The position numbers and the translations under genes are program-made. This document shows, one piece after another, positions 9,705 to 19,970 of a stretch of DNA of 27,602 bases. Every line of letters starts with the position of its first letter. The first letter of the stretch is position 1. The stretch covers positions 1,413,943-1,441,544 of the forward strand of contig BFEA01000221.1 of the NCBI GenBank assembly GCA_003427395.1, read 5' to 3'. Origin of the DNA: Chara braunii (Eukaryota; Streptophyta; Charophyceae; Charales; Characeae). The notes below the pieces were generated by a model. That model did not search any database and was not told where the DNA came from. It saw nothing but the letters and a program-made list of their open reading frames with translations.

Positions 9705-9943
9705 CTAGATTATCAGTTTATGATTATCAGTTTATGATAAACTGATAATCTAGGTGGACATCAACGCTATCGAGCAAGGTAACCAGCCAAGGGAGTTTAC
9801 TTGGAGTTTGGTGGCAGCGAGGAAACTATACGACAGAAGGAAGCTATACGACAGAAGAAGACGAAGTACCTATATCAAAGGAAGGCGGCAGGGGGAAGCA
9901 CTACAGGAGGTTACCACGATGGAATAATTCAGTCGTCAACAAA
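9512..9943. repeat. Head-to-head inverted duplication of the copy B 5' end
   Basis: Bases 9,512-9,720 and 9,738-9,943 are reverse complements of each other, with only a handful of differences (for example ACACGCTATCGAGCGAGG against AACGCTATCGAGCAAGG). The centre is made of tandem copies of TTATCAGTTTATGA. The left arm is the 5' end of copy B, including the ATG at 9,704; the right arm is a plus-strand fragment cut off after GTCGTCAACAAA. Complex inverted and tandem insertions are a known habit of PLEs. The high identity means this arose recently relative to the age of copy B coding decay. Confidence 0.93.
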
Positions 9944-10252
9944 CTCACTTTTAAGTGGTTGAGTTCCAGTTGGCCCCATGCACTTACAATTATTTATCTC
10001 GTTCGCCTTAAAAACTCGCTAGGTATCATATTGGTGAAGTGATATTTAAACCACCAGTACCTGTACCAGCTACAAAAGAATGTCGCGGCCGTTAATGCGA
10101 CGCGACTTTAGGGGGTCGGGCGAATGAATGCCCGGTCGCTGATTATTCAAAAAAAAAAAGGAAGGAAAAGATTAAAAAAAAAAAAAAATNCGNAACGAAA
10201 AAAAAACAAAAGAAAAATGCNCGGCGCGNGGGNTGGGGTAAGAGTTAGAAAC
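9944..10252. other. Non-coding segment before the microsatellite
   Basis: I see no gene. It contains a small hairpin (CGGGC, 8-base loop, GCCCG, about 10,114-10,135) and A-rich tracts with scattered N at 10,190, 10,193, 10,221, 10,229 and 10,233, which indicates poor read quality next to the gap. The string AACGAAAAAAAAACAAAAG resembles the A-rich DNA at 1,216. Confidence 0.5.
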
Positions 10253-10387
<135 letters not shown>

Positions 10388-10422
10388 ATTTGCAGCGCCA
10401 CAACCCAGCGAACGTGCCGGGA

Positions 10423-11347
10423 NNNNNNNNNNNNNNNNNNNNNNNNNNNNNNNNNNNNNNNNNNNNNNNNNNNNNNNNNNNNNNNNNNNNNNNNNNNNNN
10501 NNNNNNNNNNNNNNNNNNNNNNNNNNNNNNNNNNNNNNNNNNNNNNNNNNNNNNNNNNNNNNNNNNNNNNNNNNNNNNNNNNNNNNNNNNNNNNNNNNNN
10601 NNNNNNNNNNNNNNNNNNNNNNNNNNNNNNNNNNNNNNNNNNNNNNNNNNNNNNNNNNNNNNNNNNNNNNNNNNNNNNNNNNNNNNNNNNNNNNNNNNNN
10701 NNNNNNNNNNNNNNNNNNNNNNNNNNNNNNNNNNNNNNNNNNNNNNNNNNNNNNNNNNNNNNNNNNNNNNNNNNNNNNNNNNNNNNNNNNNNNNNNNNNN
10801 NNNNNNNNNNNNNNNNNNNNNNNNNNNNNNNNNNNNNNNNNNNNNNNNNNNNNNNNNNNNNNNNNNNNNNNNNNNNNNNNNNNNNNNNNNNNNNNNNNNN
10901 NNNNNNNNNNNNNNNNNNNNNNNNNNNNNNNNNNNNNNNNNNNNNNNNNNNNNNNNNNNNNNNNNNNNNNNNNNNNNNNNNNNNNNNNNNNNNNNNNNNN
11001 NNNNNNNNNNNNNNNNNNNNNNNNNNNNNNNNNNNNNNNNNNNNNNNNNNNNNNNNNNNNNNNNNNNNNNNNNNNNNNNNNNNNNNNNNNNNNNNNNNNN
11101 NNNNNNNNNNNNNNNNNNNNNNNNNNNNNNNNNNNNNNNNNNNNNNNNNNNNNNNNNNNNNNNNNNNNNNNNNNNNNNNNNNNNNNNNNNNNNNNNNNNN
11201 NNNNNNNNNNNNNNNNNNNNNNNNNNNNNNNNNNNNNNNNNNNNNNNNNNNNNNNNNNNNNNNNNNNNNNNNNNNNNNNNNNNNNNNNNNNNNNNNNNNN
11301 NNNNNNNNNNNNNNNNNNNNNNNNNNNNNNNNNNNNNNNNNNNNNNN
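10423..11347. other. Assembly gap (925 N)
   Basis: This is a continuous run of N. Open frames that cross it are meaningless. The true length and content are unknown. Confidence 1.
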
Positions 11348-12664
11348 TTTTGTTTTTTATATATAATCAAGGAATTCTATCATTTTTATTTTTCATTTCT
11401 TTTCCCTTGTTTTTAGTTTTTTTTTGCCAACTACCGGTAGGCGTAGGCTCGGTTAGGGTCGGCACAAGCGGTTGCGGGAGGTTTGGGCCTTAACAACAGG
11501 AGGGTACTGGTGGTTTAATCTAGCCTAAGTCGCAGAGAAAGAACCTCGCAACCTTTTATGGCAAACTCGTAAGGGTTACAATTTAGAACTACATGACCAA
11601 GGGGTGGATCGTTGTAGATGGGACTAATAAACAGAGCTGTGGGATCAGAAAGGTAGTAGGTAAGGTTACTGAATCTTTGCATAATTGCTCTACAACACTT
11701 TCCACCCAAGGTAGATCTTCATGCTCTGAACGCCACGTAAGGGTTTAATAAGGGTTTAGGGCTTAAAGGGTGCCAAGGTCCGGACAAAGAAACACTGAAT
11801 AGGGGGGTTGCCGAACAGGGCTGGGGTCAGACATAAAAAAAATTCTTAAACGGGTTGGGTTTTACTGGCAGCTCCATGGTACAATCAAAGCCACAGATAG
11901 GGCCGCAGCCACATAAACAACAGATAACAATCCCCGTGATCCATGTTATTTTTAATGGGATACTGAACCCGGTTTCCAGCAAGTGTTGCTCCCCACCAAT
12001 AGATGGAGCAACCCAATAGGTTAACCCTCAATTCGGACGGTTCTCTTACCACCACCGGGATGGAGGGCTTACAAAGGGGCTTTCACAAAAAAAAAAAAAA
12101 AAAAAAAAAGTTTGTACGAGACCCGAAGGTCCATATATACTCTAATAAAAATAAATCCCATAAATTTTATTCACACTTCCAACCATTTATGGTAGCCCAT
12201 TGTGCTTTTGTTTTGAGTCGTGCCTCAGTTATATATTTTTTTATCGATCCAAAAGTTACCATAAGTAAGATGGAAGTTAGTGGTTTGAATAAAGCAACAA
12301 GTTAGCAAATTGAATTATCACAAGCACGACAGTCCGTAAGTCAAGTCAATGTGAACCAAAAGTCAGTCTGGAAGATCAGTGCCCCGAGGCCCGGAGCATT
12401 AACAAGTTTGTATTAGACATTTTACTGCACGTATACCTATATTACAATTGACGAGAAATGCCCTCGGTTGGTTCCCCTCTAATACAGTACGTAAAAGGTG
12501 TCACATATGTGTTACTAGCTCAACATGGATACATCTTCCTAAGGATAATAACAACGTTTCACATATAGGTAAGTTGTACCTCGTGGAGTCGTGTCCTGTC
12601 GCAGGGGGCGGAAAAAGGTCTTACGTGGCACAATCAGACGAAGTAGTATCATAATTGATTACTA
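11348..12664. other. Unassigned interior segment right of the gap
   Basis: I recognise no gene. The segment has even base composition to about 12,085, then a 21-base A run (about 12,089-12,109), then AT-rich DNA. Short frames exist (for example 12,003-12,305, plus) but are interrupted by the A run and match nothing I know. It lies between the gap and the right inverted arm and may be the interior of whatever element the arms belong to. Confidence 0.4.
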
Positions 12665-14505
12665 CTGGACGTGTTTTTGTATAATATGATCATGAAGTTA
12701 ATTGTTCGTATACGAGCTGAGGGTCGCTTCGCTCAACGTTGTACTATTGGAATGTTCGACATTGATTTTTTTTTTAAAAAGAAATATAACATCTGTATTG
12801 TTTGTTTTCATTTTACCTTTCTAATCTCATTTTGTTGAACATTTACTACGTCTATCATCTTGTTTGAATGTGTTATGTTCCCTCTCCGTTGTATTAGTTG
12901 TTCATGTGTCAAAGTAATATTTTAATGACTTAATGACATTATGTGTTTCACCCATATTTGCTTGACCATCTTCCATTATTATTTGACTACCTTGTAGATT
13001 TGACTGATCAATTTCGATTGTCATATAGTGAAAAGTTAAATTATCAATAAAAAAATATATATGCGTTTCCACATAAAGAATGGTATTGGATCATGATAGA
13101 TAGGATGTTATATAAGTGTGTTGTTCTACATATATGCTTCCAATACTTCTAAGAGAAATCAGTAAAAAACAAACTTTTGAAATCAACCAGTAAATGAAAT
13201 GCCAAATTTTTTATTTTGTTGCATATTTGCATGTCATTCAATTATTGAACAACATTTAACTTATATGTGTAATGAAAATACTAAGACTCTCACATGACAA
13301 TAAAAGAAACGTTATTTTTATTGTGACTTTGGATTTAAGAGTTTATATATCAGTAAGGACAAAAGGGGAAGTGAGAAAAATTCGAACTTGTAGCAATAAA
13401 AAGTTTGCTCTCGGAAATAATTCATTCGGCATAACATATGAAGAGTGTTTGTAAGACAACCTTACTTCATGCACTACACATTCAGAAGCGGGCATAATTT
13501 GCAAGTCGAGCAAAGTGGTTTGCCTATAGTTATTCAATTAATGACACTTTTATGACAAGCAACACAATGGGAAAAGAAATCTGAAGCGTGACTCTCATTA
13601 GGATGAAAGTCCTTAAACCATCACTATGCCTACCATCCTAAATTCGGGAGGACCGGCGACACATTTTAAAGAGGGTTATCGATAGCATAGTGAGAAAAAC
13701 CTATGAAGTATAACAAAAAATGCGGCGAATTATCACTGAGATTTATTTTACGTCTTAAATGTAAAAAATATATATATATAAAAGATCACCGACAAAATTA
13801 ACGGACCTAGAATGACACATTTTTTCAATCGTAAAAAATCGTTGAAGTTGAGGTACTTTTTTCGTTGGTCTACATGTGGTAGAGTGACAAAAATAAAAAA
13901 TTAGATGAATCGGAACAACATTTATTCTACGGTGTAGTTTTTTTTTTTTTTAATATTTTTTTTAGCAAGACGAATATCATATTCATAGACCTTACAATAG
14001 TAAGATTTTTTTAGTAATTTTTCTAAGTATAAACAATCACGGAAGTCCTGATACTTTTTTCGTTGGCTGTGATGTGGATGAGGCAAAAATAAAAAACGTG
14101 AGAAATCAGTGCGACGCTCATTTCACCATAAAAAAAATATATAATTTTTTTAATGAAATATCATAATCTCAAGTCATTGATTTCAATTTTTTAAGCTTTA
14201 TTTATTTTTCTGAGCGTGAAAAATCACCCAGCTTGATATTTAAAAATTTAGGGAGAGATCCTCTTACATCTGTTGGTCGCCGTAAGTGCAACATTTATTT
14301 CACGGTCCAATTTTTTTTATTATTATTTTTCTTATATTTTTTGTGGAAAGATCAAAATCTCATTTACATAATCTTAAAATGTGTAATTTTTTAATTTATT
14401 CTTTAAACCCGAAAAAATCGTCAATATTTGCACTTGAAAATTGAGGGACTGGACCTTCATACACCTGCTTGTCAACGCTCTCCCCTAAAAACATGGTCCG
14501 TAAAG
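12665..14505. repeat. Right arm of the long diverged inverted repeat
   Basis: This is the reverse complement of 2,880-4,830. The outer part shows about three and a half tandem units of roughly 190 bp beginning near 13,840, 14,031, 14,219 and 14,412. Each starts in an AAAAATC string, then passes through a CGTTGG or TGTTGG core with CACATGTGG-like sequence, then ATTTCAC or ATTTATTCTACGG, then a long T tract, then ATCATAATCTCA or ATCAAAATCTCA. Homology to the left arm stops near TAAAAACATGG at 14,490. No transposon terminus or target duplication could be fixed. Confidence 0.75.
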
Positions 14506-15500
14506 CTAGGAACACTGAACTTAGGCTGGCGAGGATAGTAGTGGTTTAAAAGATTGTTTTAGTAGTTAATGACATTCATATTGATTCCCGTTCTGCAATT
14601 GCTTTACCTCATTCTCTTGAACCTTCTTGTATTTTGTAAAAGAAACTTGTTATTTGACTCTTTGTAATGACATATATTATTTGGCTCTTTGTAACATACC
14701 ATATATTATTATAAGAAGTTAATATAAATAATTTGATTTTTTATACAAGTGTCTCACAACCTTTCGCCTACCTTAATTCCCCATCTTCGTTTTTACGATT
14801 TTATTTCTTACTTTTTCTATGTTCATTGTTTCAAAGAAACGTTTATCAGTAATGAGGTTTTGAACTAATGGTTTAAATGTAATCTTAGGAGTTTAACCTT
14901 TGGTTTTCTATTCGTTATCTAAAATTGCAAAAATAATTGTATATTCATATTAAAGTTATCAACCATTGTCATCAAGGCACCTGCCATAAAAATCAAAACA
15001 TACTATCATTCACCTATGTCATTTGGAGATGAAAATATTATAAATTTTAAGTACACATCCCATCACTAACTTATCCCGTATTACAAATTCATTAATTAAG
15101 TTTTACAAATTTTTAGTATCTCATAATTTTTTAATTATTTTCGTTTTGTATTTTATTTGTAATAAAATATGTTATAAAATAATTATTTATAAGCAAACAA
15201 CTGATACTATTTAAAAAATATTTAGCAGCAACAGTACTAATAAGTACAATCACAAAAAAATAGCAGCACTAGTAACTATAGCAAAACCAACAATAATTAT
15301 TGTTAAGCATCTGCAACTTAATCACAAGCATCGGCATTCAACGTCAAATCTGTCATTGACTCTCATTGTCTGGCATTCCAGTGATGATATTTGAGAGAAA
15401 AAAAACAACAATAACAGTTGCAAAAACAACTGCAACAATTATAGTATAAACAGTATAAGTCGATACATGAGCATTTTTTTTTTTTTAACAATAAAATATC
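14506..15500. other. AT-rich DNA, no feature seen
   Basis: I see no coding match, tandem repeat or element end here. There is a short repeated phrase (TTGACTCTTTGTAA and TTGGCTCTTTGTAA, 14,653-14,695) and otherwise simple AT-rich sequence. Confidence 0.5.
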
Positions 15501-15508
15501 ATGTAATG

Positions 15509-16254
15509 CAGGGTCACCAACGCGTACGTACGGAGGTCCCCGGGCTATACGTACGGGCGTTCGGGGTCCCGTACGGGGTTCGAACCCGACGACGTTCGCC
15601 CCCCGCCAAAAACTATTTTGGAGCCTAAAAATAATTATTTTTTTCCAAATTGTTTTCGCTGAGTTCTCTATCACGTGAGGTACATGCATGTAAATTTTCA
15701 AGTCATTTGGCTAAGCCAAATAAGAATTAAAAATCGCCAAAGATGGCAGTGTCAAAACGTGCTCGCCCAAGTATTTTTTCACATTTTACTTTTTGTTTTC
15801 ACTTTAGTTTGGGGTATAAACAATTTTATTATTTTTTAAAACTTTTTTAATGGGTTTTGTATTATGTGAAGTACACATCTGTGAATTTTCAGGGCATTTA
15901 GCTATGCCAAGAAAAAATAAAAAATCGCCAAAGATGGCGATGTCGAAAACATGCTCGCTCACTCACTGAATTTAATTTTCTTTTTCTTTTTATTTATTTT
16001 TATTCTTCGTATTTGTTTTCCATATTTTATTTTTATTTCAAATTTGGTAAGTAATTCGGATGTAATGCTCGAGCAAATCTTGTTCAATTTATTTTTCTCC
16101 AGAACATATTTTCTTTTCAGATTTTTTTGATGACTGATTTTTTTTGTTTTTTGTCCACGTTTGACCCGAACAGTCGAACGCATCCCCAAGGGGTTCCATA
16201 CGTTCGGGTGTTCGGGTTCAGGCGTTCGGCCCGTCCCGAACGTCGGTTACCCTG
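15509..16254. mobile_element. hAT-like non-autonomous element, copy 1
   Basis: The element starts CAGGGTCACCAACG and ends CGTCGGTTACCCTG, so terminal inverted repeats of about 14 bp agree at 12 positions. It is flanked by a perfect 8-bp direct repeat ATGTAATG (15,501-15,508 and 16,255-16,262). Terminal CAGGG with an 8-bp target duplication is typical of the hAT superfamily. The GC-rich subterminal regions are crowded with CGTTCGG/CCGAACG, probably transposase-binding repeats. The interior is AT-rich, holds a direct duplication of about 191 bp (units carry TCGCCAAAGATGGC at 15,734 and 15,925), and has no transposase. Confidence 0.88.
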
Positions 16255-16259
16255 ATGTA

Positions 16260-16467
16260 ATGTATTTTTATTTAAAATTTTTAAATGATTTTAAAGTGGT
16301 ATGAAACGTATTTCAATTTGTCCCATGCATTAATACATATTGATAATAATTTTTGAATAAACCTGAACTGGTTGAACGATCTGAAATCAGTTTCAATTGG
16401 CTCCATGCACAGATGATACATTAATTGGAAACTTTTGAGTGAGTTTGAAATAGTTAAATGATCTAAA
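16260..16467. repeat. Degenerate ~80-bp tandem repeat, left of PLE copy C
   Basis: Two to three diverged units carry the phrases TGAACTGGTTGAACGATC, GAAATCAGTTTCAATTGG and CTCCATGCA. The array resumes on the other side of PLE copy C at 21,902, showing that the element split one array. Confidence 0.65.
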
Positions 16468-16480
16468 CTTCATTTTAGTT
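16468..16480. repeat. Target-site duplication of PLE copy C, left
   Basis: CTTCATTTTAGTT, 13 bp, is repeated exactly at 21,889-21,901 and brackets the element. Confidence 0.85.
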
Positions 16481-17024
16481 GCATAGACATGATTGAAACA
16501 TGAAGTACATGTAGATGCACAATACGACGAGACAACACAAGGCTGTAACAAGCAATCTTTAAATTCGTATGTATATATCGCCCGTAGCCAAAAACTCGTG
16601 ACAACAACGTGAAGCACACAATGATTGTCAGTGCGGACACCACCCAACCAACCCACATCTCGCCAGACTTGCCGCCAAACTAGTCCGCTATTGACTCCGC
16701 GCACTCTGAGTGCGAAGGGAGTCAGACCGCCACGCTCTCTCAATTTATGTTGGCGCAACGTCAAAAAAAAGGGCACAAAGTCTATGGTACCCGTCCCAAA
16801 TCCTGGTACCAAAGACCCCGTACAACTTCAGCGCGCTCTACATCCTTTGTCAACTCAAGGGTCCCAACCGGAAAGTTCCAACCAGAACAGTCTGGTACCT
16901 TTCGTAACTGAAAAAAGGAAAAAGAGAAAAACAACCAACCCGAAAATCTCATCCAGAATGTTCCTACCGAAAATTTATGCCTAAAAAACGCTACTGAAAA
17001 CCCTTCCAACTGTGAGAAAAAGAC
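16481..17024 (-). repeat. 3' pseudo-LTR of PLE copy C
   Basis: It matches 21,343-21,888 in the same orientation at roughly 95% identity by eye, from GCATAGACATGATTG to CCAACTGTGAGAAAA. It lacks TG...CA ends, a primer-binding site and a polypurine tract, so it is not a classical LTR. PLE pseudo-LTRs arise from tandem insertion and are expected to look like this. Confidence 0.85.
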
Positions 17025-17075
17025 TCTGGTCATCTAATCCCAGACTCACGACTCAACCAATTCCGCAATGACCTT

Positions 17076-18392
17076 TCACATTTGCTCTTTATCTCTGGCG
17101 AAATTCCGAAGCGTTTGTCTGACCATTCCATCAGGGTAATTTCTTCTACGCAATTCCATTCTCTGTGCAATGATAGCAGCTAACATACCCGAAATCGAAT
17201 CGGAGTTCTGACGAATGCGATGTAAACAACTTCCGATTGCTGCCATTTTTTCCCTCTTACCTGTGTCAGACTTGAAGTCTTGGAATGTCTGGAACATCAG
17301 GTCATCACCCTCCAGCAATTGCTTCTCATTCTTCATTGTCTGGTAGCACGTCAGGAATGGTGATGTTTTGTTGACCATCAGTCGACATCCCAAGAAATCT
17401 CAGTCCGTCTTCTCTTCGTCAGTTTGTTTTAGCATCAGATTCAGGTCATAGCACTTCTCATACTTCATCAGGATCTCCATAGCCCACAACTTCGAGTTCG
17501 TGCTCTTCTTATTGTAGGCTATGAAGATCGAAGAATCATCTACAAAACATAGGTCAGATATCAGCCTCTTCTGGCTGCCCAGGGTAATCAAGAAATCCCA
17601 CTCAGACTTGGCACACATCAGGCATGCAAGGGGAGGACTCGATGACTTGCCCATCGGGATTCCCACGATCTGCTTCAGGTTGATTCCTGATACGACTGTA
17701 CAACAATTTTCCAGGTCGTACCGAACGTATTCCAACAGCAATGAGAATTCCACAAACCTGTATCCGTCTATGAGAACACACTTACTCAATCTACTCCCTT
17801 TTCCCCGACTCTTCACAGAGACTCCCTCGTATCCTTTTGTTCTTAGCCACCAGATACACCAATCCACAGCCCGAACGATTGTCTCATGCGGCAACCTACT
17901 GAACATATTTTTTATGTCGTAGGAAGCCGCCAACACTCCGACATTCGTGCATGCTTTCTGTAGTGATCAGTTGATCCTACCAAGTTTCCTGGTCATCAAA
18001 TGAACAGATTTAAGGTTGAAATGACCATTATCAGGAAAATTAAAAAGCATGTAATTCAATCCTTGTGAGATCCTCTTACACGCTTGATTGTCGGGCTCAT
18101 CAAAGGTAGGGGCAATTGGTCAAAACTTGGTAGAGTCTTTATGCTTTGGTATGGCATAAGCTCTCCCAAGTTTCCCGTCCTTCTTCCAACTCACAATCAC
18201 GGAAAAAACACCAGTTACATACTCCTCCTGCATCTTCTTGATAATCTCTACTTCTTCTTCTCGTCTGATCTTGTACCCTGTATTCCGGATGAACATGTCG
18301 CTCATCGCCATGGCCCATGGCGTATACTTCAGCACGCATGACCATCGTCTCGCCTGGATTCCGGTCCATCGGTGTACGGACAAATCCCTCAA
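17076..18392 (-). pseudogene. Copy C reverse transcriptase (PLE type) with three in-frame TGA codons
   Basis: One frame runs 439 codons with TGA at 18,120-18,122, 17,967-17,969 and 17,400-17,402. The N-terminal part reads GRAYAIPKHKDSTKF-stop-PIAPTFDEP, the RT2 block with its conserved Arg replaced by TGA. Motif A is SYDIKNMF (catalytic Asp at 17,916-17,918). Motif 4 is GIPMGKSSSPPLAC. The catalytic FVDD is intact at 17,535-17,546. After the third TGA follows DFLGC, the expected FLG block, and a basic thumb-like tail to 17,076. All three TGA could derive from CGA (Arg). RT of this type uses element RNA to make cDNA at the nick made by the endonuclease. Motif 1 lies upstream in another frame. 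Confidence 0.82.
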
Positions 18393-19707
18393 GTTTCCTT
18401 ACCAGGTCAACAGTCTGACTCAGGTTTCTTTCGCCCTTGTTTGTTGTTCGGTCAACGCATCCATCTACCTCTTCATTGGTGACAGAAATCTCCGAAGCAT
18501 CGACATTCAACCAGTCGATTCCCCGAATGGAGGATAATATCTCCTCCTTCAGTCTTTCCCCACAATCCGCATTCCATTCGCGAGGAATATTCTTCGCATT
18601 CCGAGCAATATCGGAACAATCCTCCCACGTGCTCAGTCGAAAATGGACATGTCCCCGTTCCTTCGGAAGGGACGAATCGGCGCATCTGCACCTCGCAACT
18701 CCACTTGCCGCATAGCGGAGATGGTTGTGGATGATCTCACCGATATTTGGACCTCTTGTCCAAACTACTCGTGAGCGTTGCATCACCATTCTCGAAACAG
18801 CAGTGTCCAGGGGTAACCCTCCGACCTTCTTTTTTACCAGTCTGCTAACCTGTCCTTTCTTGATCCGACTATCATACTTCACCTTAGTAATTAGTCTGCG
18901 GTTCATGTTCAAGCCAAACTTCTTCTTGATGACATCTGTCACCATTTTCTTCGCCCTCGATCGACTTCGCTTCATCGAAAAAATCTTCGCTGCCGCATAG
19001 TACTGTACTAACTCGATTATCTGCAGGCGCCTAAGTTTAATCCTCTTCTGTGGAAATTTGAACGTCTTGACTAAATCCTGTTTTAGCTTCAAAGTTGTCG
19101 GCAATGCTTCGACAATACCCCGAATCCTTAACGGCCCTTCCTGTTCGAACATCCTCTTACATTTTCTAAGAGGTCTTGTTCGTTTTCCCGTACATACTCT
19201 CGATTCTCCAAACAACCTCCTTACCACGTGCCAATTATTTGTCCAGGTGTTCCCTCCATTACTTATTACCCAAAATTTCTTACCTCTACCTTCCTTGGCT
19301 AGGCTTCGTAACAATTTAACGATGCATACAGTCTCATCCTTCAGTCCCTCAACTTTTAACGTTAGTAATCTGGACTCAGGTTGTCCAATCCTTCTCTTTA
19401 CCATGTCTGGATAGCTCTTGTCAGTCTTTTTCCCCGTACGTCGGCGTTCCTTCTTCCCCTGCCTCAATCGCCCCTTCGTTCGCTTTTTCTTCAGTTTCGT
19501 GTTCAACGATGGTGACCATGTACGAATCAGCGATCGCTCAATGGCTTCGAGTTCCGTTCGATCTGAGTTGAAGATCAGAGGAACAACCACGTACTGTTCC
19601 ACCCCCACTTTTTCAACCACTGGTACAAATTTCTTCGTCCCACATCTCCACAACTTCCCTTTAAGCCGCCGTTTACGTGTTTTTTCCATCTCACACTCAA
19701 CTTCCAT
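18335..19707 (-). pseudogene. Copy C endonuclease C-terminal half, linker, CxC domain and RT motif 1
   Basis: The open frame starts at an ATG at 19,707 and stays open to 18,139, but the meaningful part ends near 18,335. Residues about 40-70 (VVVPLIF, then TELEAIERSLIRTWSPSLN) are the second half of the GIY-YIG domain, with probable catalytic Glu near 19,537. A Lys/Arg-rich region follows, then a helical linker (KKKFGLNMNRR, VKYDSRI), the IIHNH string, and CRCADSSLP with both Cys at 18,682-18,690, then GHVHF. GFVRTPMDRNPGETMVM at the end is RT motif 1. At that point homology jumps to the RT frame (CVLKY), so a small indel lies near 18,335. This frame differs from both the frame before and the frame after it. 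Confidence 0.8.
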
Positions 19708-19970
19708 TCGGTCCTCCCAATGTATGTCTGTTTAAACCAAGGTGAAACCAATGCATACACACAGCCTTCAGGTGTTCCTAAATCAAGGACTCCCTTATCG
19801 CTACCATCCCTCCAATATTCCAGAAACTTCACACACCACGAAATTTCACCATATAAAGCAAGTTCAATAATTTTTGACCGAGTAAATGCCTCGTATACGT
19901 CGCGATTACATCCTTCTGTCGATCTCAGGCTTCGGAGTTCGTTGATATCCCTCCACACTCGCCAAACTTC
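19575..19970 (-). pseudogene. Copy C GIY-YIG endonuclease, N-terminal half (start of ORF2)
   Basis: The frame begins directly after the ORF1 stop and shows GCVYALVSPWFKQTYIGRTE: the Tyr of the GIY position at 19,755-19,757, YIG at 19,716-19,724, then LSVRWKKHV with the conserved Arg and His near 19,691 and 19,679. It ends in LYQWLKKWGW, where homology passes to the frame of the next segment (VVVPL), so an indel lies near 19,600. GIY-YIG nucleases nick DNA, giving the primer for target-primed reverse transcription. No ATG is present anywhere in this frame; the first possible start codons are GTG. ORF2 must therefore be reached by another route, such as readthrough or reinitiation, or its ATG has been lost. 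Confidence 0.82.

Larger units (their letters stand above)
5590..9735 (-). mobile_element. Penelope-like element copy B, degenerate, N-terminal GIY-YIG type
   Basis: On the minus strand the segment carries, in order, a CCHC zinc-knuckle remnant, charged coiled coil, GIY-YIG remnant, CxC domain and RT. This is the order found in copy C at 17,076-21,200. Amino-acid similarity to copy C is low, so the two come from different subfamilies. The 5' end lies at the centre of the inverted structure at 9,512-9,943. The 3' end is uncertain: 5,590-5,770 has the same even base composition but no coding match. I could not identify pseudo-LTRs or a target duplication. The element sits between the two long inverted arms. 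Confidence 0.8.

Noticed and set aside
11738-11770. Telomere-like AGGGTTTAATAAGGGTTTAG string
   Set aside because: Barely two degenerate units; too short to be an interstitial telomere.
16393-17033. Open frames inside the pseudo-LTRs on both strands (also 21,326-21,915)
   Set aside because: They lie in repeated non-coding terminal DNA, are short, and resemble no protein. Their presence in both repeats only reflects the duplication.
17400-18122. In-frame TGA codons read as selenocysteine
   Set aside because: Some Naiad elements are reported to encode selenoproteins, but here one TGA replaces a conserved Arg of the RT, no Cys is expected at these sites, and other frame damage is present.
18139-18330. 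C-terminal part of the 522-codon frame beyond RT motif 1
   Set aside because: Homology continues in the RT frame instead; these residues are an out-of-frame tail.
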